Assembly (NCBI GenBank): GCA_005765155.1
Contig: VCCP01000002.1
Span: 992,001 to 1,056,000, forward strand
DNA: 64,000 bases
Direction: 5' to 3'
Source of the DNA: Zelopaecilomyces penicillatus
Taxonomy: Eukaryota > Ascomycota > Sordariomycetes > Hypocreales > Pseudodiploosporaceae
The translations under genes were made by a program, and so were the position numbers. Shown here piece by piece: positions 11,798 to 24,032 of this stretch (positions within the stretch are counted from its first letter, which is position 1; each line of letters begins with the position of its first letter). The notes beneath the pieces are model-generated. The model saw only the letters and a program-made list of their open reading frames with translations. It had not been told where the DNA came from and searched no databases.

Positions 11798-13025
11798 GAT
11801 TGCAGGTGTTTCTTTTATGGGAAGAACTGTTTCTCGTGTGGTCGTTAAATGACGTCGTGGGCGGTGTCGTAAATTTAAATTGATTAGTCGTAAAACGCTG
11901 GGGGTAGGTATGTTGTTGTAAATCGTAACTTCGGAAAAATGCACCCGACTTGGTTCCCAGAATGGGGAGGTGTGTTGAGTAACTGAGTTGAGTTGTTGAG
12001 TTGAGCGAATGTGTAAATGATTGAAAGGCGACAAGTAGAAACTCGTTGGCAGAGAAATTCCAAGCAATGGCCAATTAAGAAGGCTTGGGCGAGTTGGGCC
12101 GTCTTTGTAGTATTTAACGATAGAGCGAGAGCGAGAGAGAGAGATCAAACGAGTGGAATGCAAGACAACTGTAAAGCTGAACTGCCGCAAAGAGAATAGT
12201 CCGGGGAGGTTGGCTGGGGAAAAGCAACGACTGGATATTAAGTAGGGGAGAGAGCACCGAAAAAAAGAGGCTAGAAAAACGAGTGGAACGTTCGACCGAC
12301 TTGTCGAACTACTAATGTAAGGTAAATGTATGTGTGAGCGCCCGTGGCGTTAGCTGGTTGGTTGAATATCGGTGGCGCCGAGGCAATTAGTATCCAAACC
12401 CAACGGCACAAGCAAGGCAAAAAAGGAGACGTGAAGAAGTGTGAGAGGCGGTCTGGGGTTTCGTTCATATACATAGTAAGAAACACCATTTGCTGTGGAC
12501 GATACAACTGCACAGCACCTGCATTCACGGATTACGCCGCGAGCTCGGAGCACGGGCGGGACTCGGCGCACCAACAAGGGCGGCCAGGGCGATCACAGGC
12601 CGATCAGACAGACACAGTTCGGAGAAGCAGGACGAAGAAGAAGAAGAAGGGGCTTCTGCATGATGTCTCATCTGCCCAGCCAGCGTGCCAGCGTGCAATG
12701 CATGAAAAAAAGGCCCAGCAGCCCAACCAACCTGAAAAGGCTGTTCCGTTATTATTATGCACGCCCGCCCAAGGGCGCCCGGGTAGCAATAATAACATGT
12801 GTGTCGTAATAATATGTATGGGATTGGGGTGTCACGACGGCTGGCCGACGCATAATCACCCATGGTGGGACGGTAATATCATCCATTCATGGACCGTACA
12901 TAACATAAACCGCTGTCGCCTGGCCAATTTGCCTGGCCTGGCCCTTGCATGCTATTGCTAGTGATTATTGCCTACTGCAGCCAGTCGTCCGAAGGTCTCG
13001 CTTTTGCACTGGCGAGACAAGCCCT

Positions 13026-13065
13026 GCCTTGCCTTGCCTTGCCTTGCCTTGCCTTGCCTTGCCTT
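13026..13065. repeat. Pentanucleotide microsatellite, GCCTT x 8
   Basis: Eight perfect tandem copies of GCCTT, flanked by near-copies (GCCCT before, GGCCT after). Length-variable simple repeat; no coding role is visible. Confidence 0.95.
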
Positions 13066-13216
13066 GGCCTGCGTGACGACGCATGAACATGGCCGTCGAC
13101 GGTGAATTACGGCCAAGCACAGCCCGGAAGCAGGAGCTTGCAGTAACTACCGTATTAAATAATCCAGGTAAATTAATTTAGCCTGTCAGAAGCCCGACAG
13201 AGCAGGGAGACCCCGG

Positions 13217-13243
13217 CCTGTCCAACCTGTCCAACCTGTCCAA
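13217..13243. repeat. Nine-base tandem repeat, CCTGTCCAA x 3
   Basis: Three perfect tandem copies of CCTGTCCAA followed by CC, in the distal region beyond the aldehyde dehydrogenase 3' end. Confidence 0.9.
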
Positions 13244-13501
13244 CCGGCCGGTCCCAAGACTCCGGCCTACTAGTATTCGCCCAGCCTGTTCCTGTGCCTT
13301 TCGCTCATCACCGTCGCGTGGCGCCCGCCCCCGTCGTTGCCCAATCACTCGCGAGGTAGCACTGAGGGAGATCTCGCTAATCGTCCGCCAGCGGAAGACA
13401 ACAGACGAAGAGGCAGATTAATTTTAGCCAACTTAATTAATTAGCTGTCAAGTTACACCAGTGTAGCACAATCCCCCCCCCTCCAAAAAGGGAACCCCTT
13501 T

Positions 13502-15266
13502 CTATTTCGGGTAGTCCTTGACGTGGTAGCTCTTCGATTTGACAAACTGCTCAAAACCAAACTTGCCCAGCGTCTGGCCCTTGCCTGAGTTTTTCCACCC
13601 TGTCCAGGCGAGATCCTGTGCACAATCAAAGTATGGTTAGCACGGCAACGAGACGCTAATATGTGCTATGTGTGTGTGTGTGTGTGTGTACTAATAATAA
13701 TATGTGTGTGCCGTCCCAGTGGCCAAGGGACGCTGAAATCATCAAGAGGAGGGGAAATGCTGGGGTAACGGGCACTACCATCACAGAGCAACACAAAAGA
13801 AGCCGAACAAGCTAATAGACGGGAAACCGTCATAATGACTGTGATACGATCGGGATCTGTGGGGAGATTTTGACAGTTGCAATAGGTAATAAGCAGTGTG
13901 TGATGACTTACCGGGCTGGGGTAATCACATCGATTGACAAATACCGTTCCCGCTTCAACATCATCAGCCAGCGCAAAGCCCTTGTCTGTGTCCTTTGTCC
14001 AGATGCTTGCTGTTAGACCGAATTCGCTGTCGTTCATCAGTTTGATTGCCTCGTCGTCACCCTTGACCTTCATGATCGGAATCACAGGACCAAAGGTTTC
14101 CTCCGTCATCACCGTCATTGAGTGGTCTACCCCTGTCAGTAAAGTCGGTTTCACAAAGTTGCCCTTGGGTGGGGCGTTGGCAAAGGTCTCGTTGTCTGGG
14201 GTAGCATCCGTTGCTCCTTTCTCCAAGGCGTCCTGAATGTGTGACTCGATTGCCTGTTTAGACCGTTTTGAGATGACTGGACCGAGGTGCGTTTCCTTGT
14301 CGAAGGGGTCGCCCAGCTTATAACCCTTGAGCACTTTCTGCACGGCGTCGACAAAGGCATCGTGAATTTTTTCATCCACATACACACGCTCCAATGAGCA
14401 GCAGCTCTGACCCGAGTTGAACACCGCGCCATCCACAATTTCCCCAGCAACCCAGTCGATGTCCACGTCGTTTCGGATGTAGGCAGGGTCCTTGCCGCCC
14501 AGTTCAAGGCCGACGTTCACGATCCGATCGGCGGCAGCCTTCTGAACCGCTAATCCGCCAGCAACGGACCCGGTGAAACAAACCAATGCAATCTTGGGGT
14601 CTCGCACGATAGATTCCATAATGGTGGGGGAACCGCAGTGAAAGTACTGCAATACTCCTTGCGGCAGTCCAGCCTCAGTAAATATCTTGGTGACATGCTC
14701 AACAATGGTGGGTGTCTGAGGTGAAGGCTTCAGAATAACAGTATTTCCGGCTAAAATTGCCGGAATCAGAGAATTGACGAGAATGAGATAAGGATACTTG
14801 AAACAAGTCAGCTTTTTGGTCAATCCAAGTTGTACACCAGCCAGTTCTCAGAGTTACATACGTTCCAAGCAAAGATAACTAGGACTGGACCGACTGGCAC
14901 CCGGCGAATAAATCGCTTGAACCCCTTTTCGGCCTCTCCATCTGCATCTTTCAGCACCTCGTCGCTGATCTTTACAAGATACTCTGCTCGCTTAATTGCA
15001 GTGGCAACTTCTTTGGCAGTATAGGCAATGGGCCGTCCCATCTGCACAGTCAATTCCTCAGCTAGCTCATCTTGACGAGCTGCCAGTCCCTTGAGAAACT
15101 TCTTCACAATCTCTTGTCTCTCCTTGAGCGTAGTCTTCCGGAAGGTCTGGAAGGCTTCTGTAGCAACCTTTGGGAGAAGCTCCAGATCAGCGGCAGAGGC
15201 GCCATTCCTGGTGACAACCACCTCATTGGTGGTCGGAGAGATGGTGTTGATGACTTCGACAGACAT
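13502..15266 (-). CDS. NAD(P)-dependent aldehyde dehydrogenase
   Basis: Oxidises an aldehyde to the carboxylate; substrate not determined. Three exons: 14862-15266, 13912-14796 and 13502-13615, giving 467 aa. Introns are 65 nt (donor GTATGT, acceptor TTCAAG) and 296 nt (donor GTAAGT, acceptor GCACAG); the second contains a TG/CA microsatellite near 13670-13690. Family landmarks: cofactor-fold segment ILAGNTVILKPSPQTP, general base Glu233 in GLELGGKDPAY, catalytic Cys267 in FNSGQSCCSLERVYV, EETFGPVIP, and the C-terminal end KNSGKGQTLGKFGFEQF. There is no targeting sequence, so cytosolic location is likely. The GQSCCSLER type differs from the fungal UGA2 succinate-semialdehyde class as I know it. 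The start at 15266 is the first ATG and gives the expected N-terminus. Confidence 0.92.
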
Positions 15267-15832
15267 GTTGTACGATGTTTTGTTTACCTGACGAACAAGA
15301 CCAACTGGCTAGTAGTGTGATGTAAGAAGCCGAAATCGCCAGGAGAGGTGGCTCATGACAACCGACGGCGAGATGGCAAAAGTCTTTTACTCAATCGTTT
15401 CTCATGCCCCGCGTCATTGTGGCTCCTGGTTGGGCCCCGATATCGTCACACCCCGCTACGGGCAGGTCCGGCGGCGGTGGCGGTTTCACTCTGGATCACG
15501 AAATGGTTGAAAAGTGGCAGAGTTTGAATGTCATAATCAATGAAAAATCTCATAGTATTCAAGATTTGTCTTTTCATCTTAGTTACCAAGCCTGACGTTC
15601 AATGTATTAAATATAGTGTTGAGCGCGTAGCTGTGTGTTTCCTTGTCTAGAGGCTCCAGTGCAATGAGCACCCTGGCGACAGAGCATCGCCCCTCCAAAT
15701 AGCCCCATATACCAATAATACCCAGTACTGCCATATCCTTATCGTTCTTATCGCCCAACCTGGAACTTTTTTTCTCCTGTGCTGCAAACCACCCATTTGG
15801 CTCGTGACTGCATACTGAACAAGACGCGCATC
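15267..15832. promoter_or_regulatory. Shared upstream region of divergent aldehyde dehydrogenase and ESF2 genes
   Basis: A 566-base stretch between two divergent starts, so it must hold both promoters. No gene is visible. I saw no clear TATA box at a convincing position; the area near 15600-15640 is AT-rich. Confidence 0.55.
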
Positions 15833-16798
15833 ATGGCTCCCGCAAAAGCAAATGAGTTCCTGGACGTTTCAGAAAGCGAGGATGAGCAGCTAGGGGGCTA
15901 CGACTCGGAAAATGAGATAACAAAAGGTGGACGTGGTGCCAAGCGACAGAAAATCGAGGAGGTCGACGACGAAGCAAGCGATTTCGACGACCACAACGAC
16001 AGTGATGCCGAAGCAGACCAAGAAGGCGCTGCACCAGAAGATGAAGCTTCTGAGGATGAGGAAGAAGACGGGGAGGATAAACCGAAATCAAAAAAGTCAA
16101 AATCAGATGCCATTGCAAACGCGAATCGTCCTTTGACGAAAAAGAACTTGGTAGCCACAGACGCTGCCATTAAAAAGTCCGGAGTTGTCTACATATCACG
16201 AGTACCACCATTCATGAAGCCAAACAAACTGCGCTCTCTGTTAGTCCCTTATGGTGCCATCAACCGCATATTCCTAGCACCCGAAGACCCAGTAGCGAGA
16301 GCTCGGCGCCTCAAAGGTGGCGGCAACAAGCGCAAGACCTTCACCGAGGGCTGGGTGGAGTTTATCAAGAAGAAGGACGCCAAGAGGGTCAGCGAGCTGT
16401 TAAACGCCCGACCGATAGGTGGCAAGAAGAGCAACTATTACCACGACGACATATGGAATCTGCTCTACCTCAAGGGATTCAAATGGCACAATCTGACGGA
16501 GCAGATTGCCGCAGAGGATGCGGAGAGGTCGTCCCGAATGAGGGCGGAAATCGGCAAGACGACGAGGGAGAATAAGCTGTTCTTGCAGAACGTGGAGAGA
16601 GCGAAGATGCTGGATGGAATGGAGGCCAAGGCCCAGGCGAAGAAGAGAAAGGCGGACGAGCCGCCGGCGCCGCAAGGAGCTACAGAAGATTCGCGCAAGA
16701 GTGCGAGAACGTTTAGGCAAATCTCCCAAGTCAACAAGGGCGATGCCTTGGCCCAGCAGCCCGAGCATGTTACAAGCGTCTTGAGCAAGATTTTCTAA
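15833..16798 (+). CDS. ESF2: Pre-rRNA-processing protein ESF2 (ABT1 family)
   Basis: Nucleolar RRM protein of the small-subunit processome, needed for early 18S rRNA processing; it stimulates the helicase Dbp8 in yeast. Intronless, 321 aa. Residues 1-105 are strongly acidic with Lys-rich ends. An atypical RRM spans about 120-215 (GVVYISRVPPFMKPNKLRSL; a basic insert RRLKGGGNKRKTF; GWVEFIKKKDAKRV). The family segment SNYYHDDIWNLLYLKGFKWH follows, then a basic helix (NVERAKMLDGMEAKAQAKKR). I chose the ATG at 15833 because it gives the usual short acidic start; an in-frame upstream start codon would be non-ATG. Confidence 0.94.
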   Translation: MAPAKANEFLDVSESEDEQLGGYDSENEITKGGRGAKRQKIEEVDDEASDFDDHNDSDAEADQEGAAPEDEASEDEEEDGEDKPKSKKSKSDAIANANRPLTKKNLVATDAAIKKSGVVYISRVPPFMKPNKLRSLLVPYGAINRIFLAPEDPVARARRLKGGGNKRKTFTEGWVEFIKKKDAKRVSELLNARPIGGKKSNYYHDDIWNLLYLKGFKWHNLTEQIAAEDAERSSRMRAEIGKTTRENKLFLQNVERAKMLDGMEAKAQAKKRKADEPPAPQGATEDSRKSARTFRQISQVNKGDALAQQPEHVTSVLSKIF

Positions 16799-17178
16799 TT
16801 ATATCATTTTTACATCTTCCACGGCGTATTTTCTTGTACAAACCCCCCCAAAAAGTACTTTTGTAGCCAGTTATTGTTTTGCATACTATAATCATGTTGG
16901 ACGCACTCTTGACTTGCATGTGTCCGCTTTGATGCATCTCCCTCGCTCCCTCCCCGCCACAACACAACCCCCCCAAGCCCCCTTCCAAAGAAAGACCACC
17001 GCTTTCCCTGTGGCAAGCGGCCCGATAAGCCTTGTAATCACTCCGTAGAAAGCGCTTATCAAAGCAGCGGGGCAAATAATTTTTGAGTCATCTGTGAAAG
17101 AGAGAACCCCTCGACGAGAGGACGAAACTTCCATCACCATCCCTCCCCATCATTATCTCATCGTATCTGCTCTTCAAG
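16799..17178. promoter_or_regulatory. ESF2 3' end and NMD3 promoter
   Basis: Short tandem intergenic stretch of 380 bases with no gene. The last 60 bases before the NMD3 ATG are pyrimidine-rich (TCACCATCCCTCCCC type), as in other leaders in this window. Confidence 0.5.
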
Positions 17179-18875
17179 ATGTCTATGGATCTTGATGACG
17201 CTATTTCTATCGGTGTTGTCCCTGAGCAGAAATCTGGAGCAACGTAAGTGCCTTTTTATTTTTTTTTAGCAAAAAAATTTCACTTTGCGCGACCCCGCGG
17301 ACCCTGGGTCTCTTGCTCGCGACACCCCACTTCCACCACAAATGCCATCACAGTTGTGTATTCTCTCAAGGCTTACCATTTTTTACCCATAGAATTCTTT
17401 GTTGTAACTGCGGCGCTCCGATCGATGGAACCACTGCCACAGGCGCAGCCTGCCACGACTGCATCAAACTGACGGTCGACATCTCCCAAGGCATCCAGCG
17501 AGAGGCTACACTCAACCAATGTCGCGACTGCGAACGATGGCTTCTGCCACCCACAAGTTGGATTATTGCGAGCCCAGAATCCCGTGAACTGCTTGCTCTA
17601 TGCCTAAAGAAGTTGAGAGGTCTCAGCAAAGTCCGAGTTGTTGATGCGAGTTTCATTTGGACCGAACCTCACTCCAAACGTATCAAGGTCAAACTCACGA
17701 TCCAAGATACCGTTCAAGACGGCGTTCTCCTTCAGCAAAGTTTTGAAATTGTTTATGTTTTGGCCGCTCAGCAATGTCCTGAATGCCAGAAGAGTTTCAC
17801 CCCCAATCACTGGCGGGCTTGCGTTCAAGTTCGTCAAAAGGTTTTGCACAAGAGAACATTCCACTTCTTGGAGCAGTTGATTCTCAAGCATAACGCCCAT
17901 AGAGAAACCCTCAACATCAAGGAAGCCAAGGACGGTATTGATTTTTACTTTGCACAACGAAACCAGGCCGAGAAATTCGTCGACTTTCTCAACTCTGTTG
18001 TGCCTGTGAAAGTCAAGGCATCTCAAGAACTCATTTCTCAAGACAGTCATACTGCAAAGAAGTCTTATAAGTTTTCATTTTCCGCCGAACTGGTTCCAGT
18101 TTGCAGAGATGATCTAGTCGCTTTACCGATAAAGCTTGCGAAGCAGTGCGGTAATATCTCGCCTCTCGTTTTGTGTCACAAGATTGGCACATCAGTCTGC
18201 CTCATGGACCCACAAACACTTCAAACCACAGAAATCAGCTCACCCACATATTGGCGCGCCCCTTTCACATCCCTGACTGATGCAAAGGAATTAGTTGAAT
18301 TCGTCATCATGGATGTTGAGCAATCCAACCAACAGAAGGGAAAGTGGCATCTTGCTGAGGCAACAGTGGCTCGTGCCTCTGACTTGGGGGTCAATGATAA
18401 GACCTACTTCACAAGGACACATCTTGGACATTTGCTGCAGCCTGGAGATTCGGCAATGGGCTTTTTGCTTAGCGGCACCAACTTCAATAACCCTGAGTTC
18501 GAGGCTATGGATGCATCAAACACCTATTCTTCAACAATTCCAGATGTCGTTTTAGTCAAGAAGCACTATCCCCGTCGGAGGAGGAACCGTCATCGTAACT
18601 GGAAGCTTAAGCGCATGAATAAGGATGAGGGCGACCTATTGCCTAAGAAGGCTGATCAAGAGCGCATGGACAAGGAATATGAATTGTTCTTGCGAGATGT
18701 GGAGGAAGATGAGGAGCTTCGCGCTGCGCTAGCACTGTACAAGAGGCAGAAGGCTGACGAGGAGATGAGCATAGCGGAAACGCAGGATGAGGAGGAGGAT
18801 GATGCTCCACGGGTCAATATGGAGGAGCTATTAGATGACTTTGATGAGCTCACGATGCAGGATGCTCAAGGATAA
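17179..18875 (+). CDS. NMD3: 60S ribosomal export protein NMD3
   Basis: Adaptor that carries pre-60S subunits to the exportin CRM1. Two exons: 17179-17243 and 17393-18875, giving 515 aa. The 149-nt intron starts GTAAGT and ends CCCATAG. Right after the join come the zinc-binding CxxC pairs: LCCNCGAPIDG, ACHDC, QCRDCERWLLPPTSW and CPECQKSFTPNHW. The central domain contains the family block HKRTFHFLEQLILKHNAHRE. The C-terminus has a basic run (KKHYPRRRRNRHRNWKLKRM, likely nuclear import) followed by an acidic, Leu-containing tail consistent with the nuclear export signal. The small first exon is needed for the normal N-terminus. The gene converges on the next gene with 147 bases between stops. 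Confidence 0.95.
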
Positions 18876-19022
18876 ATCATAACCTACAAGGAGTAAAAAT
18901 AAAAAAAGGAGTTGCGTTATGCAAATTGATGTGTGTTTGATGCTACTGTGACTGTGACCGAAACGTACTCAATCGAAACAAGTGTTTTCGAATTGTGAAG
19001 ACTGTAAAGAAGAAGCGCACAT

Positions 19023-20357
19023 TTATAAGAACAGCGGTATTGTGTCTGCAGAGAACTTCTTTGCTGGGTCATTATCGTCGGGATTTCTGCTTTCGGGTTT
19101 CTTGAATTGCTCTCTTGATTTTTGGCGATTGAGCCTTCGTGTATTAAACCCAAAAAGATCATCGTCTCCATCTTCTTCTATGTCCAAACCTAGCTGGTTT
19201 CTCCTTGGCTCACGCCGGTTATTACTGGGAGTGAAATCTCGGGATTGAGAGGGTCTCGGAGCCGAATAACTAGTAAGAGGAGGAATGTGCCGTGTCAGGT
19301 TCGCGCTGTTGTGAGGACGAGGCAGTTGCGGGCTAGAGTTAGACGGTGTTCGCATCGCTCTCATCGGAGGAGCCCTAGCTGGTGTCTGGGCCAAACTATT
19401 GCGCCTGACTGGTTCTTGAGGTTCTTGCCGAGGCGTACGTCCTAAAGCCTCTGAGGATTCCAGCCCTTGCTGCGAAGACCTAGTAGAACCAAACCCTGCT
19501 GCGGCTCGTGTTCTTAGGCCACCAACAGGGAAATTCGCAACTGGACTGCTTTGCCTCCCTGGTCTCTGCATCAAACCGTGGAGACTGGTTCCAGCCCAGA
19601 GCAACTTGGAAGGGCCATCACCCTGAACGCCAGTGTCTTCCAGGGCTTTGCGCTGCTTACTGACGCGATTGATCGCCGCGCGCCGCCTTGTGGCAGTGAG
19701 AGTGGGATCCATGGCGACTACGGGGCGCTTGATCTCACGGATACTCTCGGCATTCTGCCGCTTGGCCAACGTCTTAAGTCGGTCATACTCGGCGCGATGG
19801 AGATGAGCCGTGAAGCGCTGGGCAATGTGTAGGAATTCATCTTCTACCATTCTGTATTTGTCGTCCTGGAGAGGGCCAGGGATCATGAGGCTGATGGGGA
19901 AGTTAGAGACAGCAATCACTAGGAAAGGAATATCCCTTGAGAATTACTCAAGAGTTGATGGGAGAGACAGAGAAATTGGTGATCTTCAAACGTACCATTC
20001 TGTGGGTGGTGCCGGTGGTGGAGATGTAGATGGACTGCGGATAGGATCTGTTGCAGAGGCAACACATGTTAGAATAGGCGAACCTAGAGGATGGCAACTA
20101 CAAGGAAGCCCCGAGGAAGAACTTTACAAGTAAAGCCTCTTACCTGAATCTAGGATGCGTTCATATCTGCGTGCTCGCGGCGTGAGTACCATTTTCTGTG
20201 GTGACGCCGGTGTCGGTGAGAGTGCAGGCAAACTTTCCTCAATTGGCTCTGCCTTGGATTCTTTTTTCGATATCCTCGCTGGACTCGACCCCGGAGAATC
20301 ACCAGGCTCCAGGGCAACCAGCGTATCTCTGTGCCATGGCAGGTGTCGTCTAGGCAT
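19023..20357 (-). CDS. Protein of unknown function, basic and proline/serine-rich (three exons)
   Basis: Exons 20144-20357, 19996-20047 and 19023-19890; introns 96 nt (donor GTAAGA, branch CTAAC, acceptor CAACAG) and 105 nt (donor GTACGT, branch CTAAC, acceptor CATCAG). The phases close to 377 aa starting MPRRHLPWHRDTLVALEPGD. A nearer acceptor for intron 2 (CCTAG at 19919-19920) breaks the frame, so the later CAG was chosen. A helical, probably folded block (DKYRMVEDEFLHIAQRFTAH, then YDRLKTLAKRQNAE) lies at about residues 95-140; the rest is disordered, basic and Ser/Pro-rich. No domain is recognised. A longer reading from an ATG at 20459 is possible but less likely. The pattern (short folded core, long disordered tail, no transit signal) would suit a nuclear protein; this is inference. 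Confidence 0.75.
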
Positions 20358-21713
20358 GACTGCTGATGGTGTTGATATTGGTGTTGGGGGAAAGGATTGG
20401 AGAGGTTGAGGTTGGAAGAGTGGTGTTTTCGTGCAGAAGGCAAGGCAATTACACCCCAAAAAGGTATATGTCGATGAGAGAGATCCTAGGTAGCTAGTAA
20501 TCCATGAGTTCCGACATATGCTAGAACAAAGCTCCTGTCCAACTCAGATCTGGAATCTGAAAAAACAATTGGAGTCTTCTTAACGCGCTTTGGCAGGGTT
20601 TCCGATGTTATACAACACATTCAGCGGTGGTGGAGAGGAGAATATCGCATGTAATCCTAAATTTAGGCAGGCTCGCGTCTTTCGGCTCACTGCGCGAACA
20701 TGACAACATACTTTGGCTGTGGTTCTCTACCTTAATTTGACCCCCCATTGGCTTTTCTGCAGTGCACCATGCAAAGCCCCACCAATTGCATACGGTAACA
20801 TGCATCTACCCAGCAGTCAGCAAAGCTAACTACCTACGTCATCTCTATTTCATCTTGCTACTCAGTCGTTAAAAAAACATATTTAGACTGTGGCAGACGC
20901 CTGTTCTTGTTCTTGTTCTTCTTTTCAAAATGGCTAGGCGAAAAAATAGCAAGAAAAGAAACAAATCACCGCTTAAAGAAGTAAGGCTACGCTGCGCCGA
21001 ATGTTAAATTCTGGAGCCTATACCACAATATTGCTACTTAACAGTTGCTCATATTTCCCACCCATACAATCTTCTCAGATATCGTTGATGGATTAGATTT
21101 TAGCCGTCTGCTAGAAGAATGAATAGGAGAAAGAGGAGAGTAAGTGGTTGGCCCAATGAAACGGATATTTAAGAACGAGAGAGCAGTCATAGTCAGATGC
21201 ATCTTATCAATCAGAACCGGCAGCCTGTAGTGGCTAAATTGGTAAAACATCTTCATTTGTTCTGTTCTCAATCCTCTCCTATCCAGAAACACTGAACATT
21301 AGAATGACAGAGGTGGGCTCTACTTGTCGCTTTGATTACTTCCATTGCAGGTTTCAACCAAAACGTTCTTCATCATGTATATAGTATATTTCCACATACC
21401 ACTTTACACCCGTCTCCTTCCATGAGGTCTATATTTCCCACCTCGTGTAGCGTAGTAAGTGGCAGCCGTTTCGCCAATTTGTTGTAAAAAAGCATAAGTG
21501 ACGTATCTCCCAGCAATTACCAAAATTTTCACAATAAATGATAACAATATATCATAAAATAGTAAAACAGGGACAAGAAAGATCCAATAACTAGGTCAGC
21601 CAGGCAAGACATGTATGCAAATGAGAGGGGAATGAAATCTATCATAAAGGAGTGAGCCAGCGCTGCTACTATGACAATAGCAATAATTTTCATATGCATT
21701 GCCCAACTCGTCA
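20358..21713. other. Intergenic region between two minus-strand genes
   Basis: No gene supported in 1.36 kb. It holds the promoter of the unknown gene (right of 20357) and the 3' region of the EMP70 gene (left of 21714). It is AT-moderate, with no repeat or RNA that I recognise. Confidence 0.45.
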
Positions 21714-24032
21714 TTAATCCACCTTGATTGCGCTGTTCATAAGAAACCAACATATTAGCATAATCCATTTCACATCACCCGCCTGTGTCATTTGCTTGCT
21801 TACCTATAAATCCGTCGTACAAAGGCATATGCGCTCAGGAACCCAATCGTACCTGTGAGCAACCCATATACGCAAGACGCTATGAGACTGTATGAAAAGA
21901 ACAGCATACTGCTCACGAACCCGCTGATATGCAGCTTGAAAAAATAGTACCACACACAGTACGCAAATACCCACACAGCGCTGCCGCCACCGACGAGGAA
22001 TGATTGCCACCACCAGTGGTAGTTTTCTGAGCAGAGTTGGATGTAGATTGTGACGACTGTTACCTCGGCGATAGTCACCACCAGGATCATCAGAACTACG
22101 GCCAGGAAGCCGAATACGTAGTAGTATCCGCTCTTATCCTGCCACACTGACTGGAACACAAAGAGTAACTCAATAAAAATGACGGCAAATGGAATCAGCG
22201 CGGCGAGCAGAATGGACTGAACCGACTTGATATACCACGCTTGTTGTGGGATCTGTCGGGGTATCGCAGCCGTTTTGGTTGGGTGCTCCCAGGCACCTGC
22301 CTTCGTATACCCGTAGTTCGATCCTGCATAGACCAGAGGTACCTGGATGCAGAGCCAAAGGAGTAGGATGGCAACCAATGTTCCGAATGGTATCGCTGTG
22401 CTCGAAGCCTGGGCCCAGACAAACATGTTAAGAATGAAGACCAGCCCAAAGGACAACCCTGGGAACAGCAGCGCCGTCACCAGCGCGTTACGGCGGTAGT
22501 TCTTGCCCTCGAAGCTTTTAAACACCCTCGCAGAGAAGTAACCAGAGAAGACGCCGGCAAAGATGAAGAGGCCCACTCCAACACTGATGAAACCGCCGCG
22601 GAAGCTTGGGTTCAGCACACCAAGAGCGCTCAGCAACACCAGCCCGACGGCCATGAACAGGAGCTGCATGCCAGAGCCAACAAGCGGCGCCAATAGGCCC
22701 CCGAAGCTTGGTTTTCGGAACACATCGGCGTGGAGCAGTTTCCAACCGGTAACATCTTCCAACGCTTCACCATCGTCCGATGAATCCCCCGCATCATCAT
22801 CGAGATTCAGTTCTTGGCCCAACAAACCCGAAGTTTTCTCTTTCGGGGTTTGGCTGCCCGATTGAGTTCCCCCTCTTCGAGACTTCTTCTTGCCATCCTC
22901 CACTCTAGAATCCTTGTACCCTTTGATATCGGTGCGGATTGTCCTCGCCAGGATGAGCATGACAATCCCAGTCAAGAGACCGCAAATAATGAGTGAGTTT
23001 ATAATAGCTAGCCAGTGAATTCGAGAGCCCTCAACCTGATTGACAAAGTATAGGTCCCAGCGATGCGACCACTCGATGCTGTCATCCTCGCGGAAATAAA
23101 CAGAGTAAGTGTACGGGATGTTTAGAGAGCCACCGCCATTTTCGTCGTCGTCATCTCGGATTGCTGGGTAGTAGGAGGAGTCGGGATACTTTTGCGACAG
23201 ATTGACAGTTTTGTTGGGTGCCATGTATAGTTCAAAAGCGTCGTCAATATTTTGCAAATTGAGCGGACAGCCATTGCTATCCCTCTTATTTCCATTGCCT
23301 ATGCTTTTGGGATACACCTCAAACCCCACAATGATCTTCTCGCCGCGGTCGCCAGCACGGCCCGAGGCCTTGCGATAGCGGATGACGATGGTGTGATGGT
23401 TGTGCAAAAAGTAGCGCGACTTGCCGGTACCAGGTGAGATCTCTGTGTAGCCCAACTTGAAACCAGCTGCGTAGTACTTGCGAGTCTTATCGACGGTGAC
23501 AAAGCTCGTAGCGCCGGGGAGATTGTCGACGATCCACTCTGCCACATAACCATCCCGAATCATCTCCTTGGTGCGTCGCAAGTCACGACGTGAAATGCTC
23601 CTATTACCCAACAGAGTGCAGGTCTTGTCCTTGGCCATTGAGAGCTCTATATCTGATGCCTTGATTCGATCGCCGCGCAGTACCTCTCCTAGATTCAGCG
23701 GTATGCTCTCGCCGCTCAGCAGGCCACCGCCAGCCTTGTGTTCGCCCGTCGGGGGGCAGACAAACGGAAGGTCGTAGTAGGCATATTGCAGTTGTGTATG
23801 ATCCGAATAGACTTTGTTGACTAGTAGAGGTACTTGCTCGCCGTCCTTGTAGCTTTTAATAGACCAACCTTGAACGACAACTGTTAGCAAACCAAAGAAT
23901 ATGACGGTAACTCTTCCCCTAAGCTTGTCTTGGAGCAACCATCATCATACCTGGGATGTAAAAAGCCTCAGTGGGGCATAGAAGCAGCAACGACAGAAAT
24001 CCTCTGAGGCCTATCCTTGAAAACCCAACCAT
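21714..24032 (-). CDS. EMP70: Endosomal/Golgi nine-transmembrane protein (EMP70/TMN, TM9SF family)
   Basis: Three exons: 23951-24032, 21804-23868 and a 19-nt last exon 21714-21732, giving 721 aa. Exon 1 encodes a signal peptide (GFLSLLLLCPTEAFYIPG); the splice joins PG to WSIKSYKDGEQVPLLVNKVY, the family's lumenal start. The lumenal domain spans about residues 28-330, then a first membrane helix, a cytosolic acidic linker, and eight more hydrophobic segments with the signature blocks GWKLLHADVFRKP and FVYAYCVWYY-like helices. The last exon adds AIKVD: a K-x-D end, the COPI/Golgi-retention signal of this family. Without the micro-exon the frame would stop after FVRRIYR. Introns: 82 nt (GTATGA...TTCAAG) and 71 nt (GTAAGC...GAACAG). 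Confidence 0.94.

Larger units (their letters stand above)
11798..13501. other. Intergenic region with simple repeats
   Basis: No supported gene. The first part is the probable promoter/leader of the small gene on the minus strand. The rest is GC-rich with several short overlapping frames on both strands and no recognisable domain. It contains two tandem repeats listed separately. Confidence 0.5.

Noticed and set aside
12344..12961. A 205-codon plus-strand frame
   Set aside because: Low-complexity translation with no domain, overlapping other frames on both strands, in a region with microsatellites.
19891..19920. Nearer acceptor (CCTAG) for the second intron of the unknown gene at 19023-20357
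   Set aside because: It breaks the reading frame; the CAG 29 bases further on, with a CTAAC branch site just before it, keeps it.
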